DNA of 64,000 bases from Geomonas silvestris (GTDB lineage: Bacteria; Desulfobacterota; Desulfuromonadia; Geobacterales; Geobacteraceae): NCBI RefSeq assembly GCF_014193515.1, contig NZ_BLXX01000001.1, positions 248,001 through 312,000 on the forward strand, read 5' to 3'. Under the pieces are notes generated by a model. That model saw only the letters and a list, made by a program, of their open reading frames with translations. It was not told the origin of the DNA and did no database searches. Positions within the stretch are counted from its first letter, which is position 1. Each line of letters begins with the position of its first letter. Position numbers and translations under genes: made by a program. This document shows, piece after piece, positions 16,837 to 24,875 of this stretch.

Positions 16837-17467
16837 GACCTCTCTCTTTGTACAGGGGATCCCAGATGAGCCGGGGATCGAATTTCAGGGAAGCGAACAT
16901 GGTGAGCACCACGACGGCGCCGAAGGCAACCGCGGCGGGACCCGCCTTGACCGTCGCCAGGGACCCAAGCTGCACCAGGGCGGCCAGAAGCGTCACCACG
17001 TAGATGTCCAGCATGGACCAGCGCCCCACCAGTTCCACCATCCGGTAGAGCCGGGTGCGCTGGCGCGGCTGCCAGGTGGAGCGGCGCTGCACCGAGATAA
17101 GCAACACGGTGAGCGAGATGAGCTTTAAAAGCGGGATCAGGATGCTCGCGATGAAGACCACCGCGGCGATCCCCCAGGAGCCGGTCTTCCAGAGGTGGAC
17201 CACCCCGCTCATGATGGTGTCCTTGCGGTAGCTTATCAGCGACCCGGTCTCCATCATGGTGAGCAGGTTCGCCGGAATGTAGAGGATGTAGCCGGCAATG
17301 AGAAAGGCCCAGCAACTGGTGACCGAGCCGACCTTACGCGCGTGCAGATGCGCCCCGCAGCGCGGACAGTGCGCGGCCTGCCTGGGATGGCTTACCCGCG
17401 AGACCAGGTTGCAGACGTGGCAGGCACGCAGCCCGAGGCTTGCGGCGCTTCCGGAAAGCGGGCTCAT
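16817..17467 (-). CDS. pqiA: PqiA-type membrane protein, second half-gene
   Basis: 216 residues. A zinc-ribbon-like N terminus has two CxxC pairs (CHVCNLV, CPRCGAHL), followed by four hydrophobic helices (SCWAFLIAGYILYIPANLLT, WGIAAVVFIASILIPLLKLI, LDIYVVTLLAALVQL, AVAFGAVVVLTMFAS). The HLWKTG and RWSMLDIYVV motifs are typical of PqiA. In E. coli PqiA is a single protein of about 417 residues made of two such halves; here they are two genes. The start at 17467 is set by the ATGA overlap with the upstream half. It is thought to hand lipids to or from PqiB. Confidence 0.88.
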   Translation of the reverse strand: MSPLSGSAASLGLRACHVCNLVSRVSHPRQAAHCPRCGAHLHARKVGSVTSCWAFLIAGYILYIPANLLTMMETGSLISYRKDTIMSGVVHLWKTGSWGIAAVVFIASILIPLLKLISLTVLLISVQRRSTWQPRQRTRLYRMVELVGRWSMLDIYVVTLLAALVQLGSLATVKAGPAAVAFGAVVVLTMFASLKFDPRLIWDPLYKERGHERDAQ

Positions 17468-18093
17468 GGCGCCACCTTGCGGCCGGTGATCCGGTCCACG
17501 CAGCACCAGACGTCCCGCGTGCTGAAGGAGGCGGCCGCCGCGGCAATGAGCAGGGTCAGCACGGCGAAAGACCACAGGGCAACCCCGGGGACCACCCGGA
17601 AGTTGCCGGTCAGTTTGACGAGAGAGACCAGGATCCCCAGCATGAAGACCTCCACCATCCCCCAGGGCTCGGCAAGGCGCATCAGGCGCAAGAGCTGGTT
17701 GTACCCCGAGGGGAGCATCCCCAACTGAAGCGGCAAAAGGAGGTAGACCAGGGAGAGGATCTCCAGGGCCGGTATGACGATCGCGGTTATGAAGACCACC
17801 GTGGAGACAAGCTGCATCTCCTGGTCCCACAGCGAGCGCACCGCATCCAAGAGGGTGATCCCCTTCAGCGTCCCCTGGGCCTCGATGCCGAAGATGGGAA
17901 ACCAGTTGGCGATCAAAAAGACCAGCGCGGCGCCCACCGAATAGGCGAGCGTGCGGTTGACGCTGTCGGTGGCGTTACGGTACAGGACCGCGCCGCAGCG
18001 CGGGCAGGTCGCCGCGCACCCGGGGTTGAGCGGAATCTCGCGCTGCAAGAGGTCGCAGTCGTGACAGGCTATGAGGGGTGCGTGTTCGGACAT
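17464..18093 (-). CDS. pqiA: PqiA-type membrane protein, first half-gene
   Basis: 209 residues with the same plan as its partner: two CxxC pairs (CHDCDLLQ and CPRCGAVL), four membrane helices and the PqiA signatures WFPIFGIEAQG, SLWDQEM and EPWGMVEVFMLGILVSLVKL. It is the first gene of the operon pqiA-pqiA-pqiB-pqiC. Its stop overlaps the start of the second half. The two halves presumably assemble into one PqiA-like complex. Confidence 0.88.
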   Translation of the reverse strand: MSEHAPLIACHDCDLLQREIPLNPGCAATCPRCGAVLYRNATDSVNRTLAYSVGAALVFLIANWFPIFGIEAQGTLKGITLLDAVRSLWDQEMQLVSTVVFITAIVIPALEILSLVYLLLPLQLGMLPSGYNQLLRLMRLAEPWGMVEVFMLGILVSLVKLTGNFRVVPGVALWSFAVLTLLIAAAAASFSTRDVWCCVDRITGRKVAP

Positions 18094-18513
18094 GGCTTTA
18101 CTTTGAAATCGGCGATAACCTGCCTGCTCTTAAATGATAAAGGGGCCGCAGCCTGAGCAGCAACCCCTTTTGTTACAGTGGTCGGTTTTCAGCTGCCAAA
18201 GCGAACTACGGCAGTATGAGCCACGGAAGCCACCAAGGGCACGGAGAAGACCTTGAGTAAGTGGCAGCTGGCATCATCTCCCGCACATTCGAGAGAAGCA
18301 ACAACAAACGCTTTTGAGGTTTGTCACCAAAGAGACTCAAATGGGGTGCGCACCCCTAATATGTCGCGGAGTTTTCCGCCGTGTGCTTGGTGGCTCCGTG
18401 GCAACCGCCTCAAGCTTTCCCGGTTCATCATGAGTTTCTATTACCGTATTTCCCGGTAACAGGCAAGTGGCATTTACCGGCAGCAGAAGCGATATCCCTT
18501 TCAGGTGACGGGG
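18094..18513. other. Intergenic region with inverted repeat arms
   Basis: Upstream of pqiA an AAAGGGG/CCCCTTT hairpin (18140-18170) lies in the probable leader. The rest contains the inverted-arm repeat element at 18218-18405. No coding frame is credible. Confidence 0.55.
18218..18405. repeat. Inverted-arm dispersed repeat (CCACGGAG family)
   Basis: Left arm GAGCCACGGAAGCCACCAAG (18218) and right arm CTTGGTGGCTCCGTGGC (ending about 18405) are near-perfect reverse complements around roughly 130 bp. Related arms occur at 21670, 35282, 36874/37078 and 42989/43064/43184. Confidence 0.65.
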
Positions 18514-20505
18514 TTACTCTGCGCCCGTGGAGAGCACCTCGTCCATGAGGGAGCAGGCGATCTCCCACCAGGCTGGCTCGACCCGCAGAAACGCCTCGAC
18601 CACGTCGGGGTCGAAGAGACTCCCTTTGCCGGCCACGATGATCTGCACCGCAACCTGGTGCGGTATGGGTTCCTTGTACACCCGCCGTGAAATGAGGGCG
18701 TCGTAGGTGTCGGCGATGGCCATGACGCGCCCCGCCCAGGGGATCTCCTCACCCTTGAGCCCCTGCGGATAGCCGGAGCCGTCCCAGCGCTCGTGGTGCG
18801 AATAGGCGAGATCCTTGGCAAAGGCGAGCAGCTGGTCGCCCCGCATCCCGGCACGCTCTTCGGCGCGGGCGATGGTGTCCCTCCCGTAGACGGTGTGTTT
18901 TTTCACCTGCTCGTACTCCTCTGCGGTAAAGGCGCTGCTCTTGTGCAAAAGGTGATCGGGGAGACCCACCTTGCCGATGTCGTGCAGCGGGGCGAGTTTG
19001 GCGAGGAGCTCGATGGTCTCCTGATCGAGCAGCAGCCGGTAGCGCGGGAAATTCCTGAGTTCCTGGCAAAGGACCATAAGGTAGCGCTGGGTGCGCAGGA
19101 TGTGCGCGCCGGTTTCGGTGTCCCGGATCTCGGTCAAGGCGGTGAGCGAGGTCATGATGAACTCACGGGTCGCGGCCAGGTCGCGGGTCTGGCCTAGCTC
19201 GCGGCGCTCCCCGAAGAAAAGTCTCACGGGGAGCGCGGCGCAGAGGGCGCCGGCCAGTGCGATAAGCGGGAGAACCGGGGAGAGCAGCACGCCCTGTGCC
19301 TGGAAGAGCGCCCCGGCGCCGAACCAGGCGGCCAGGCCGGCGAGTGCGGTGACCAGGGTCCCCGCCAGGATCGGGAGCCCCGCGCCGGCCAGGCTCCCCA
19401 GCGTGCCGGCACTGAGGACCGCCAGGGGGCGGAACAACCAGGGCGCACCGCGGACGAAGTCGCCGTTCAGCAGGTTCTCGACCGCAATGGCGTGCACCTG
19501 CACCCCGGCGAGCAGCGACTCCGCCTGGACTGGCGTGGTGACCGTCTCCCCCATCCCCGTCGCGGTAGCACCGACCAGGACCAGCTTCCCCCTGAGCACA
19601 TCCGGCGCGAGGGTGCCGTCGAGAAGCGCCGCGGCCGATACCGGCTGCTGCACCCCCTGCCAGCCGCGGTAGCGCAGCAAAAGGCGCCCCCGCTCGTCCA
19701 GCGGAATGATCCGTGTGCCGGCCTTGAGCTGCAGATCCCCCAACCAGGAAGCGCTCAGCACGGGTTCCGGCAGCGCCGGGTCGGATCGTAACAGCGTCGC
19801 CAGGGCGAGGCTTGGGTAGATGCGGTCCGCCTGGCGGATCAGCACCGGCATGCGGCGCAGGACCCCTTCGGGCTCGAAGGAGGCGTTCAGGAAACCGGAG
19901 CGCCTCACGCACCGGGTGAAATCGGGACGGCTGGTGAGCGCGCCGCGCGCTTCCCAGAGCCGGGAGAGCGGGTTCGCCCCGCCGGGAGCGGTGAGGGAGA
20001 CGAGGCTTAACTGCTGGGGCGGCTGCCTGACGTTGAAGCGGCGCTCTTGCGCGTCGAAGGCCATCTCGTAGCCAAGGACGAAGGGGCCGGCGCGCAGGGC
20101 GTGTTCCAGGGCGAGGTCCCCCGCCGCCCCGGCCGCATCCGGTTCGGCGAAGATGATGTCGATGCCGACACTGGCGGGATGCTGGGCGGCGATCCGCTCC
20201 AGGAGCTCCGCCACCCGGGTGCGCGGCCAGGGCCAGCGGCCGTAGCGGGCCAGGGTGGCGTCGTCCAGGGCCACCACCACGGGGAGCCGGTATCCGGCCG
20301 GCATCCGCTCCTTCTGGATCAGGTGATCCTGAAAGCGGCCGTCCAGGTTGCCGACCAGGGGGATTTTCAGCAGGGAGACCAGGGTGAGGAACAGGGTCAG
20401 GGCGAGCCCTAAGGCAAGCGCCGGCGCCCTGCCGCCGGGATAGCGGGAACGCCAGCCGGTGCTGGGGGAGTTTCCGGGGATGTCGTTGCTGGACCTGGCT
20501 GCCAC
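18514..20505 (-). CDS. CHASE2-domain membrane sensor with HD-GYP phosphodiesterase domain
   Basis: 663 residues from a GTG start at 20505 (GGAGG 8 bases upstream). One membrane helix (ALALGLALTLFLTLVSLLKI) precedes a periplasmic CHASE2 domain (VVVALDDATLARYGRWPWPR, SVGIDIIFAEPD), and three helices follow (about 345-420). The cytoplasmic end is an HD-GYP domain with HDIGK and HHERWDGSGYPQGLKG, the motifs of c-di-GMP hydrolysing enzymes. It probably lowers c-di-GMP in response to an envelope signal. It lies 15 bp after an OmpA-like gene and forms an operon with it and a FecR-domain gene. Confidence 0.93.
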   Translation of the reverse strand: MAARSSNDIPGNSPSTGWRSRYPGGRAPALALGLALTLFLTLVSLLKIPLVGNLDGRFQDHLIQKERMPAGYRLPVVVALDDATLARYGRWPWPRTRVAELLERIAAQHPASVGIDIIFAEPDAAGAAGDLALEHALRAGPFVLGYEMAFDAQERRFNVRQPPQQLSLVSLTAPGGANPLSRLWEARGALTSRPDFTRCVRRSGFLNASFEPEGVLRRMPVLIRQADRIYPSLALATLLRSDPALPEPVLSASWLGDLQLKAGTRIIPLDERGRLLLRYRGWQGVQQPVSAAALLDGTLAPDVLRGKLVLVGATATGMGETVTTPVQAESLLAGVQVHAIAVENLLNGDFVRGAPWLFRPLAVLSAGTLGSLAGAGLPILAGTLVTALAGLAAWFGAGALFQAQGVLLSPVLPLIALAGALCAALPVRLFFGERRELGQTRDLAATREFIMTSLTALTEIRDTETGAHILRTQRYLMVLCQELRNFPRYRLLLDQETIELLAKLAPLHDIGKVGLPDHLLHKSSAFTAEEYEQVKKHTVYGRDTIARAEERAGMRGDQLLAFAKDLAYSHHERWDGSGYPQGLKGEEIPWAGRVMAIADTYDALISRRVYKEPIPHQVAVQIIVAGKGSLFDPDVVEAFLRVEPAWWEIACSLMDEVLSTGAE

Positions 20506-20520
20506 CGTAAGGACCTCCGG

Positions 20521-21132
20521 CTAGCGCACGGTGACCTCGGCCCGACGGTTGCGCGGTTCGGCCGTCTCGTCGGGGGTCTTCACCTGCGGATCGTTTTTGC
20601 CACGCGATGCCGCATCAACCCGGACCGGAGCCGCCCCGAGCGCCGTGAGCTTTTCGGCTACCGTCGTAGCGCGCCTGAGGCCGAGGTTGTAGTTGAACTC
20701 GATGGTTCCCACGGTATCTGCATGCCCGACCACGGAAATCTCGGCGGGGCGGCGGGCGTTGACCACGCGGGCGATTTCGGGGAGGAGTCGTTCCGATTCC
20801 CGCAGAAGCCGCGCCGAGCCGAACTCGAAGTAGAGCTGGTAATGCACCGGGGGCTGCGGCAGGGCCTCCAGGAGGGCCCGGTACTGTTCGCGCACCGCGG
20901 CCGGGTCGAGTTGCACCGGGCGGCCGGGCTCCCGGCCTCCCCCCTCGACCGCAACCGACTCGAAAGGCCGTGTCAGGCGTTCGGCCCCCTTCTGGTTCTG
21001 GACCGTCACCTCGCCGGTGGGCCGGTTCTCTTCCGGAAGGAGGATGAACGACGCCTTGGGCCCTGCGCAGCCGCCGACCAGCGTCAGGAAAAAGAGGAAA
21101 AGGGGAAGCAGTCGGCGGGAGAGCGGGTTCAT
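20521..21132 (-). CDS. OmpA-family peptidoglycan-binding lipoprotein
   Basis: 203 residues with a lipoprotein signal (FLFFLTLVGGC). Residues about 95-203 are an OmpA/MotB C-terminal domain: YFEFGSARLLRESERLLPEI, ISVVGHADTVGTIEFNYNLGLRRATTV and the final EPRNRRAEVTV, which bind diaminopimelate in peptidoglycan. It overlaps the FecR-domain gene by ATGA and precedes the CHASE2/HD-GYP gene. It probably tethers the outer membrane to the wall or carries the wall signal for the sensor. Confidence 0.9.
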   Translation of the reverse strand: MNPLSRRLLPLFLFFLTLVGGCAGPKASFILLPEENRPTGEVTVQNQKGAERLTRPFESVAVEGGGREPGRPVQLDPAAVREQYRALLEALPQPPVHYQLYFEFGSARLLRESERLLPEIARVVNARRPAEISVVGHADTVGTIEFNYNLGLRRATTVAEKLTALGAAPVRVDAASRGKNDPQVKTPDETAEPRNRRAEVTVR

Positions 21133-21572
21133 GGATCGACTCGCGCAATGAGGTGGGTGCCGCGTATGCCCAGGGTGGCCACCGGCGTCTCGATGTGGAC
21201 CGATCCCGGCGAGAGTTTGGAGATCTTTCCAGAGAGGTACTCGATGAGGCCGCGGCTTAGGCGCAGCACCATCGCGAAGGAGCCCTGGGCGGGATCGTAG
21301 CTGAAGCGCTCGATGCTGGTACGGCTCGAGGACCCGAGGGAGAGCACGGTGTCGTCGCGCAGGATGACCCCAAGGGAGCCGTGGGCGCCGGTTGTCAGGG
21401 CATCGCCCTGCATAAGCCCCGTCCCCGGGGTCGCTCCCAACCGGTGGCCGTCGCGCACGATGAAGGCTTCGCCGGTTGCCGATTTCACCAGGCCAACCTG
21501 CTGCAGGTCGGCCGCCTGGGCGACGGCCGCACTCAAAAGAAGCGCTATCACTAGAGAAAAAGTCCTGCGCAT
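21129..21572 (-). CDS. Secreted FecR-domain protein
   Basis: 147 residues from the ATG at 21572; an upstream TTG has no better ribosome site. Signal peptide MRRTFSLVIALLLSAAVAQA. The mature chain is a FecR domain: GEAFIVRDGHRLGATPGTGL, GDALTTGAHGSLGVILRDDTVL, and IETPVATLGIRGTHLIARV at the end. Unlike sigma regulators of the FecR type it has no cytoplasmic part, so it is the periplasmic FecR module often found with CHASE2 sensors. First gene of the three-gene operon. Confidence 0.88.
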   Translation of the reverse strand: MRRTFSLVIALLLSAAVAQAADLQQVGLVKSATGEAFIVRDGHRLGATPGTGLMQGDALTTGAHGSLGVILRDDTVLSLGSSSRTSIERFSYDPAQGSFAMVLRLSRGLIEYLSGKISKLSPGSVHIETPVATLGIRGTHLIARVDP

Positions 21573-21599
21573 AGCGTTACCCGGTACTTCGGTTAGCAA

Positions 21600-21834
21600 T
21601 TCGGACTACTTTTGTCTTCAATGTAACGCTTTTGACGCGGGCAAGGCCAGCTATTTTCGGAACAGCGGGATTAGCCACGGAGACACGGAGGACACGGAGA
21701 GAGCATTTTGGAGGGAGACAAGCGGAAACAGTGGTGAACCACTTGCAGGGAAAGGCGGACCATCACTGTCTCACCTTTTCAACGGCTTGAGTGAGTGGCC
21801 TTCAGGTGACAGGTGAAAGATCGTTTGCCTTCTT
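21600..21834. repeat. Intergenic CCACGGAG-family repeat beside a gene remnant
   Basis: AGCCACGGAGACACGGAGGA at about 21673 followed by CACGGAGAGAGC belongs to the inverted-arm repeat family. The opposite arm is not clear here. The rest of the gap holds nothing recognisable. Confidence 0.55.
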
Positions 21835-22161
21835 TCAGATCAGCACACAGCGGTCAGGCCGGGACGAAGTAGACGTCGGTTGCTTTGACAAGAGGATGAT
21901 GGTCAAGGAGGCGTCGACCCGGGCCAGCTCCTCGACCGCCACCAGATAGCTCGCCAGGTCGCGCCCGCCCCCGCCCATCCGGGTCGGGAACGGGAGGCTG
22001 AAAACCCCCATGCGCTGCAGTTGCTTAACCAGCTCTTCGGGAAACTCTCCGCTCTGGTCGCGTTGCGCCGCACCGGGACGCACCTCGGCCTCGGCAGAGG
22101 TGCGCACCCGCTTTTTAAGCGCCAGCTGCTCCCCATCGAGGTCCCAGACCGTGTCAGGCAT
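21835..22161 (-). pseudogene. Acyl-CoA dehydrogenase remnant (N-terminal fragment)
   Basis: 108 residues, against about 380 in a full acyl-CoA dehydrogenase. EFPEELVKQLQRMGVFSLPF and DLASYLVAVEELARVDASLT match the N-terminal helical domain of the family. Homology stops at LTIILLS, and a non-homologous tail (KQPTSTSSRPDRCVLI) leads to a stop. The FAD-binding, catalytic glutamate and C-terminal domains are absent, so it cannot be an active enzyme. It overlaps the upstream small gene by 8 bases, which suggests that the original operon was truncated by a deletion beside the repeat at 21673. Confidence 0.8.
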
Positions 22162-22339
22162 AGTGCGGCACGCTCGCCAGGACTTCCTTCAAGGCTGAGA
22201 TGCACTTTTCCAGCTCGGCCAGGTCCGCCTCGATGAGCTGGATTTCATCTCCCATCCGCAGTTTCCGCGCCGCCTGCTGCACCATCCCGATGTGTATCCC
22301 GATAGTCTCGTTCACCCTGGAGGTCTCGAATCGTGTCAT
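22154..22339 (-). CDS. Small helical protein, unknown
   Basis: 61 residues, MTRFETSRVNETIGIHIGMV then a heptad-like helix (DEIQLIEADLAELEKCISALKE). AAGGAGAG lies about 8 bases before the ATG. Its stop overlaps the acyl-CoA dehydrogenase remnant, so it was probably co-expressed with that gene. No family recognised. Confidence 0.6.
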   Translation of the reverse strand: MTRFETSRVNETIGIHIGMVQQAARKLRMGDEIQLIEADLAELEKCISALKEVLASVPHYA

Positions 22340-22372
22340 CGCGGTCTCTCCTTGTACGGCACGACCTGCCGG

Positions 22373-22660
22373 CTACTTTTTGACTCCGCCACCCAGGGCG
22401 GAACGCACCGATTTCAGGGTATCCAGGTTCTTCTGCATGGCGCTCAGATGCTTCTCCATGTCGGTTATGGCGCCACCGAGCTTGGCCACGGTGCCGACCG
22501 TCCCGCCGCTCTCCGAGGCGCGCTTCATGACGTCGCTGCCGATTTCGCCCAACTGGGCCTCGGCGTTTTGCGGGGTCACCGACCCGCAGAGATACCCTGC
22601 GGAAAAGACGGCGCTAAGAACGGCTACGCGTATCAGGTTCCATATGGTGCAGTTGGGCAT
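22373..22660 (-). CDS. Small secreted or membrane-anchored protein, unknown
   Basis: 95 residues from the ATG at 22660, with GGAGGTG well placed. A hydrophobic N terminus (LIRVAVLSAVFSAGYLCGSV) is either a signal peptide or an anchor. The remainder is an amphipathic helix set (LGEIGSDVMKRASESGG, ITDMEKHLSAMQKNLDTLKS) ending in GGGVKK. No named domain recognised. Same strand and close to the 61-residue protein downstream. Confidence 0.6.
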   Translation of the reverse strand: MPNCTIWNLIRVAVLSAVFSAGYLCGSVTPQNAEAQLGEIGSDVMKRASESGGTVGTVAKLGGAITDMEKHLSAMQKNLDTLKSVRSALGGGVKK

Positions 22661-22882
22661 GTGACACCTCCTCTGGTTAGTTATGGCACCTTGCGGTAAG
22701 AAAACGGCCCTCCCCGGGCCGGCCAGGCTCAAAGAGCTGCGGCGGTCGCCGGCACGGGCCTGAGCGCCGCGTGTGATCTCGGCCGGCGCCGGTCGGGGGA
22801 AGCCAGGCCAGCGCCCGACTCCCCCCTTTCCAGGCACGTTTTCGGACGCCAAGACGCGGGTTTGGTTCAGGTGAGGACAGGA

Positions 22883-23287
22883 TCAGGCGGCGAAGCGGGA
22901 GATCAGCTCCTGGCACATCCTTTCGCAGTTCTGGCAGGCATTGCGGCAGATGCGGCAGTGGGCGTGCATTTCGGCGTGGTTCCCGCACTCCTCGGCGCAA
23001 ACGCGGCAAGCGATGACACAGGATTCCAGCTGGGAGCGCACCAGTTGCACATTGAACTGGGTCTGACGCCCGAGGACCCGCGCAGTGGCCTGGCAGATGT
23101 CGGCGCAGTCGAGGTTCAACCTGATGCAGCGGGTGAGTTCCTGGACCTTCCGCTCTCCGAGGCAAGCGTCGGCGCAGGAGGTGCAGACGACGGCGCAGTC
23201 CCAGAGTGCTTCGATGCATTGGGTGAGGCCGGAGATTTCCACGGGCGGGCGTTGGGGGTGGGTACTCAGCATTTCCTTGGTTTTCAT
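22883..23287 (-). CDS. DUF326 cysteine-rich four-helix bundle protein (Csp-like copper binding)
   Basis: 134 residues from the second ATG at 23287, which has AAGGAG at 8 bases; an ATG two codons earlier is possible. The chain holds about 15 cysteines in helical repeats: CIEALWDCAVVCTSCADACL, CIRLNLDCADICQ, CVIACRVCAEECGNH, HCRICRNACQNCERMCQELI. This CxxxC/CxxC pattern is that of the DUF326 and Csp copper-storage proteins, which bind many Cu(I) ions inside a four-helix bundle. No signal peptide is seen, so it should be cytoplasmic. It is divergent from the ric gene. Confidence 0.85.
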   Translation of the reverse strand: MKTKEMLSTHPQRPPVEISGLTQCIEALWDCAVVCTSCADACLGERKVQELTRCIRLNLDCADICQATARVLGRQTQFNVQLVRSQLESCVIACRVCAEECGNHAEMHAHCRICRNACQNCERMCQELISRFAA

Positions 23288-23477
23288 AGACATTTCTCCT
23301 TGCTGGGTAATGACAGGCCATTGGAGTCAGAAAACATTGGAGAATGCTAACACACACCATCGGATGCGCAATGGAGGGGTCGGTCTGCCGCTGGACACCG
23401 TGTGCTACATTTTTTTTGGCTGGCCGCAACCTCGCGCCCGCTACGTGAATCCGCATCGCACGGTCTTGTGTCATTTC

Positions 23478-23491
23478 TTGACCTGGATCAT
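23478..23491 (+). promoter_or_regulatory. Crp/Fnr-type activator site upstream of ric
   Basis: TTGACCTGGATCAT matches TTGAT-N4-ATCAA at 8 of 10 positions. Its centre lies 40-41 bases before the start point implied by the extended -10 element TGCTAGGAT (23510-23518), the class II activator position. A redox or NO-sensing Crp/Fnr regulator is inferred. Confidence 0.5.
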
Positions 23492-23509
23492 GATGTAAAA
23501 AATGAATGG

Positions 23510-23518
23510 TGCTAGGAT
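23510..23518 (+). promoter_or_regulatory. Extended -10 element of ric
   Basis: TGCTAGGAT fits TGnTATAAT with two mismatches. No good -35 hexamer is present at the right spacing, which fits an activator-dependent promoter. Confidence 0.45.
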
Positions 23519-23628
23519 GAACTCATAAGCGACAGGAGATATGGGGGGACGGCGCGCCTCGAGCCTCCTGCAGGCAGCTTGCAAAGAGACCGTTACCGGC
23601 AACAGGCCAGCGACCAAGGAGAATAGAG

Positions 23629-24345
23629 ATGACAGAATCAGCGGGTAAGGCAAAGAAAACGGTGGGCGATCTGGTAGCGCAGGATTACCGCACTGCAAAA
23701 GTGTTCGAGAAGTTCGGCATCGATTTCTGCTGCGGCGGAAACGTGGAAATCACGGAGATCTGCAGGCAGAAAGGGATCGATCAGGCACAGCTGCAGCGGG
23801 AACTTGAAGAGGTGACCTCGACGCCGGTGGACCGCAGCCAGAACTACGGCGCCTGGGAACTCCCGTTCCTTGCCGACTACATCGTCAACACGCACCACGC
23901 CTATCTGAAGGAGAACACCGCCCGCATCGTGGGATACGCCAACAAGATCGCCGAGGTACACGGCCCGCATCACCCCGAGGTGATCGAGATCGCCCGGATC
24001 TTCCGCAAGATAGCGACCGACCTGGGGGCCCACCTGCGCGAGGAGGAAAACGTCCTCTTCCCTGCCATCAGAAGGCTCAGCGAGCTTGCGAAGTCTGGCT
24101 CCGCGAAGGATGCGGAAGAGATAGGGGCATTGAAGCAATCGCTGGTCGCGCTGACCCACGAACACGACGAGATTGGCGCCGCCATCCACACCATCAGGGA
24201 CTTGGCCCGCGGGTACCAGATCCCGGACGACGTCTGCAACACCTTTGCGCTGACCTACAAGAAACTCGAGGAGTTCGAGGACGACCTGCACAAGCACGTC
24301 CACCTGGAAAACAACATCCTCTTCCCGAAAGCCGCGAAGCTCTAG
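23629..24345 (+). CDS. ric: RIC (ScdA/YtfE) di-iron iron-sulfur cluster repair protein
   Basis: 238 residues. The N-terminal ScdA_N domain has the KFGIDFCCGGN motif (about 28-38). The C-terminal hemerythrin-like bundle provides the di-iron ligands: IVNTHHAYLKENT, HGPHHPEVIEI, HLREEENVLFPAI, LTHEHDEIG and HKHVHLENNILFP. RIC proteins repair iron-sulfur clusters after nitric oxide or oxidative damage and are usually induced by NO-responsive regulators. AAGGAG lies upstream of the ATG. Monocistronic by context. Confidence 0.95.
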   Translation: MTESAGKAKKTVGDLVAQDYRTAKVFEKFGIDFCCGGNVEITEICRQKGIDQAQLQRELEEVTSTPVDRSQNYGAWELPFLADYIVNTHHAYLKENTARIVGYANKIAEVHGPHHPEVIEIARIFRKIATDLGAHLREEENVLFPAIRRLSELAKSGSAKDAEEIGALKQSLVALTHEHDEIGAAIHTIRDLARGYQIPDDVCNTFALTYKKLEEFEDDLHKHVHLENNILFPKAAKL

Positions 24346-24758
24346 AGGCGAAGGTAAGGCTCGGTGCACCTGACCTTCCTGGCATCCAGGAGGTTTCCCA
24401 CCATCTGGCAATGGTTACGACCCCGGGATGGCCCAGCCGATCAGTCTCGGTGATCCCCTCCTGCACCCGCCGGCGCGCCTACCGCATCCTCGATAGGGCG
24501 CGGGTCGGCTCGAGATACCTGCATCGTCACATCAGGAAAGGGTCCGACCTGCACAGGGGAAGGACCCTTTGCCGTTGCAGTTTCGCGCGTCAGACGTCTT
24601 CATCCGGGAGCCCCCCCGGTTTCGCGGGAACCTCACCCAGCCCTTACGGCCTTTCGCGGTGTGACCTCTGACCTCTCAATTCCCTTATCCGACAAGTACC
24701 ATCCTCACGCCAGAGAACGTCAAACTTCGTGCCCCGTCACATCTCACAGACAATAAGC
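24346..24758. other. Intergenic region after ric
   Basis: AAAGGGTCC (24537-24545) and GGACCCTTT (24562-24570) form a 9-bp stem without a clear T-run, a weak terminator candidate. Nothing else recognisable is seen. Confidence 0.45.
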
Positions 24759-24785
24759 TAATTATTTCCCGATACCAGCCGATAC
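24759..24785 (+). promoter_or_regulatory. Candidate sigma-28 (FliA) promoter of cheR
   Basis: TAAT, a 15-base spacer, then GCCGATAC, close to the flagellar consensus TAAA-N15-GCCGATAA. It lies about 90 bases upstream of a chemotaxis methyltransferase gene, which makes a motility-linked promoter plausible. Confidence 0.45.
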
Positions 24786-24875
24786 TACCAGAAAGCACGC
24801 CCGGACTCTCTCTGACACCGATTCAGTTAAATCAGTGTAACCGAGCCAGGGTTGTCGCAGTTAAAAGGAAGGGAT

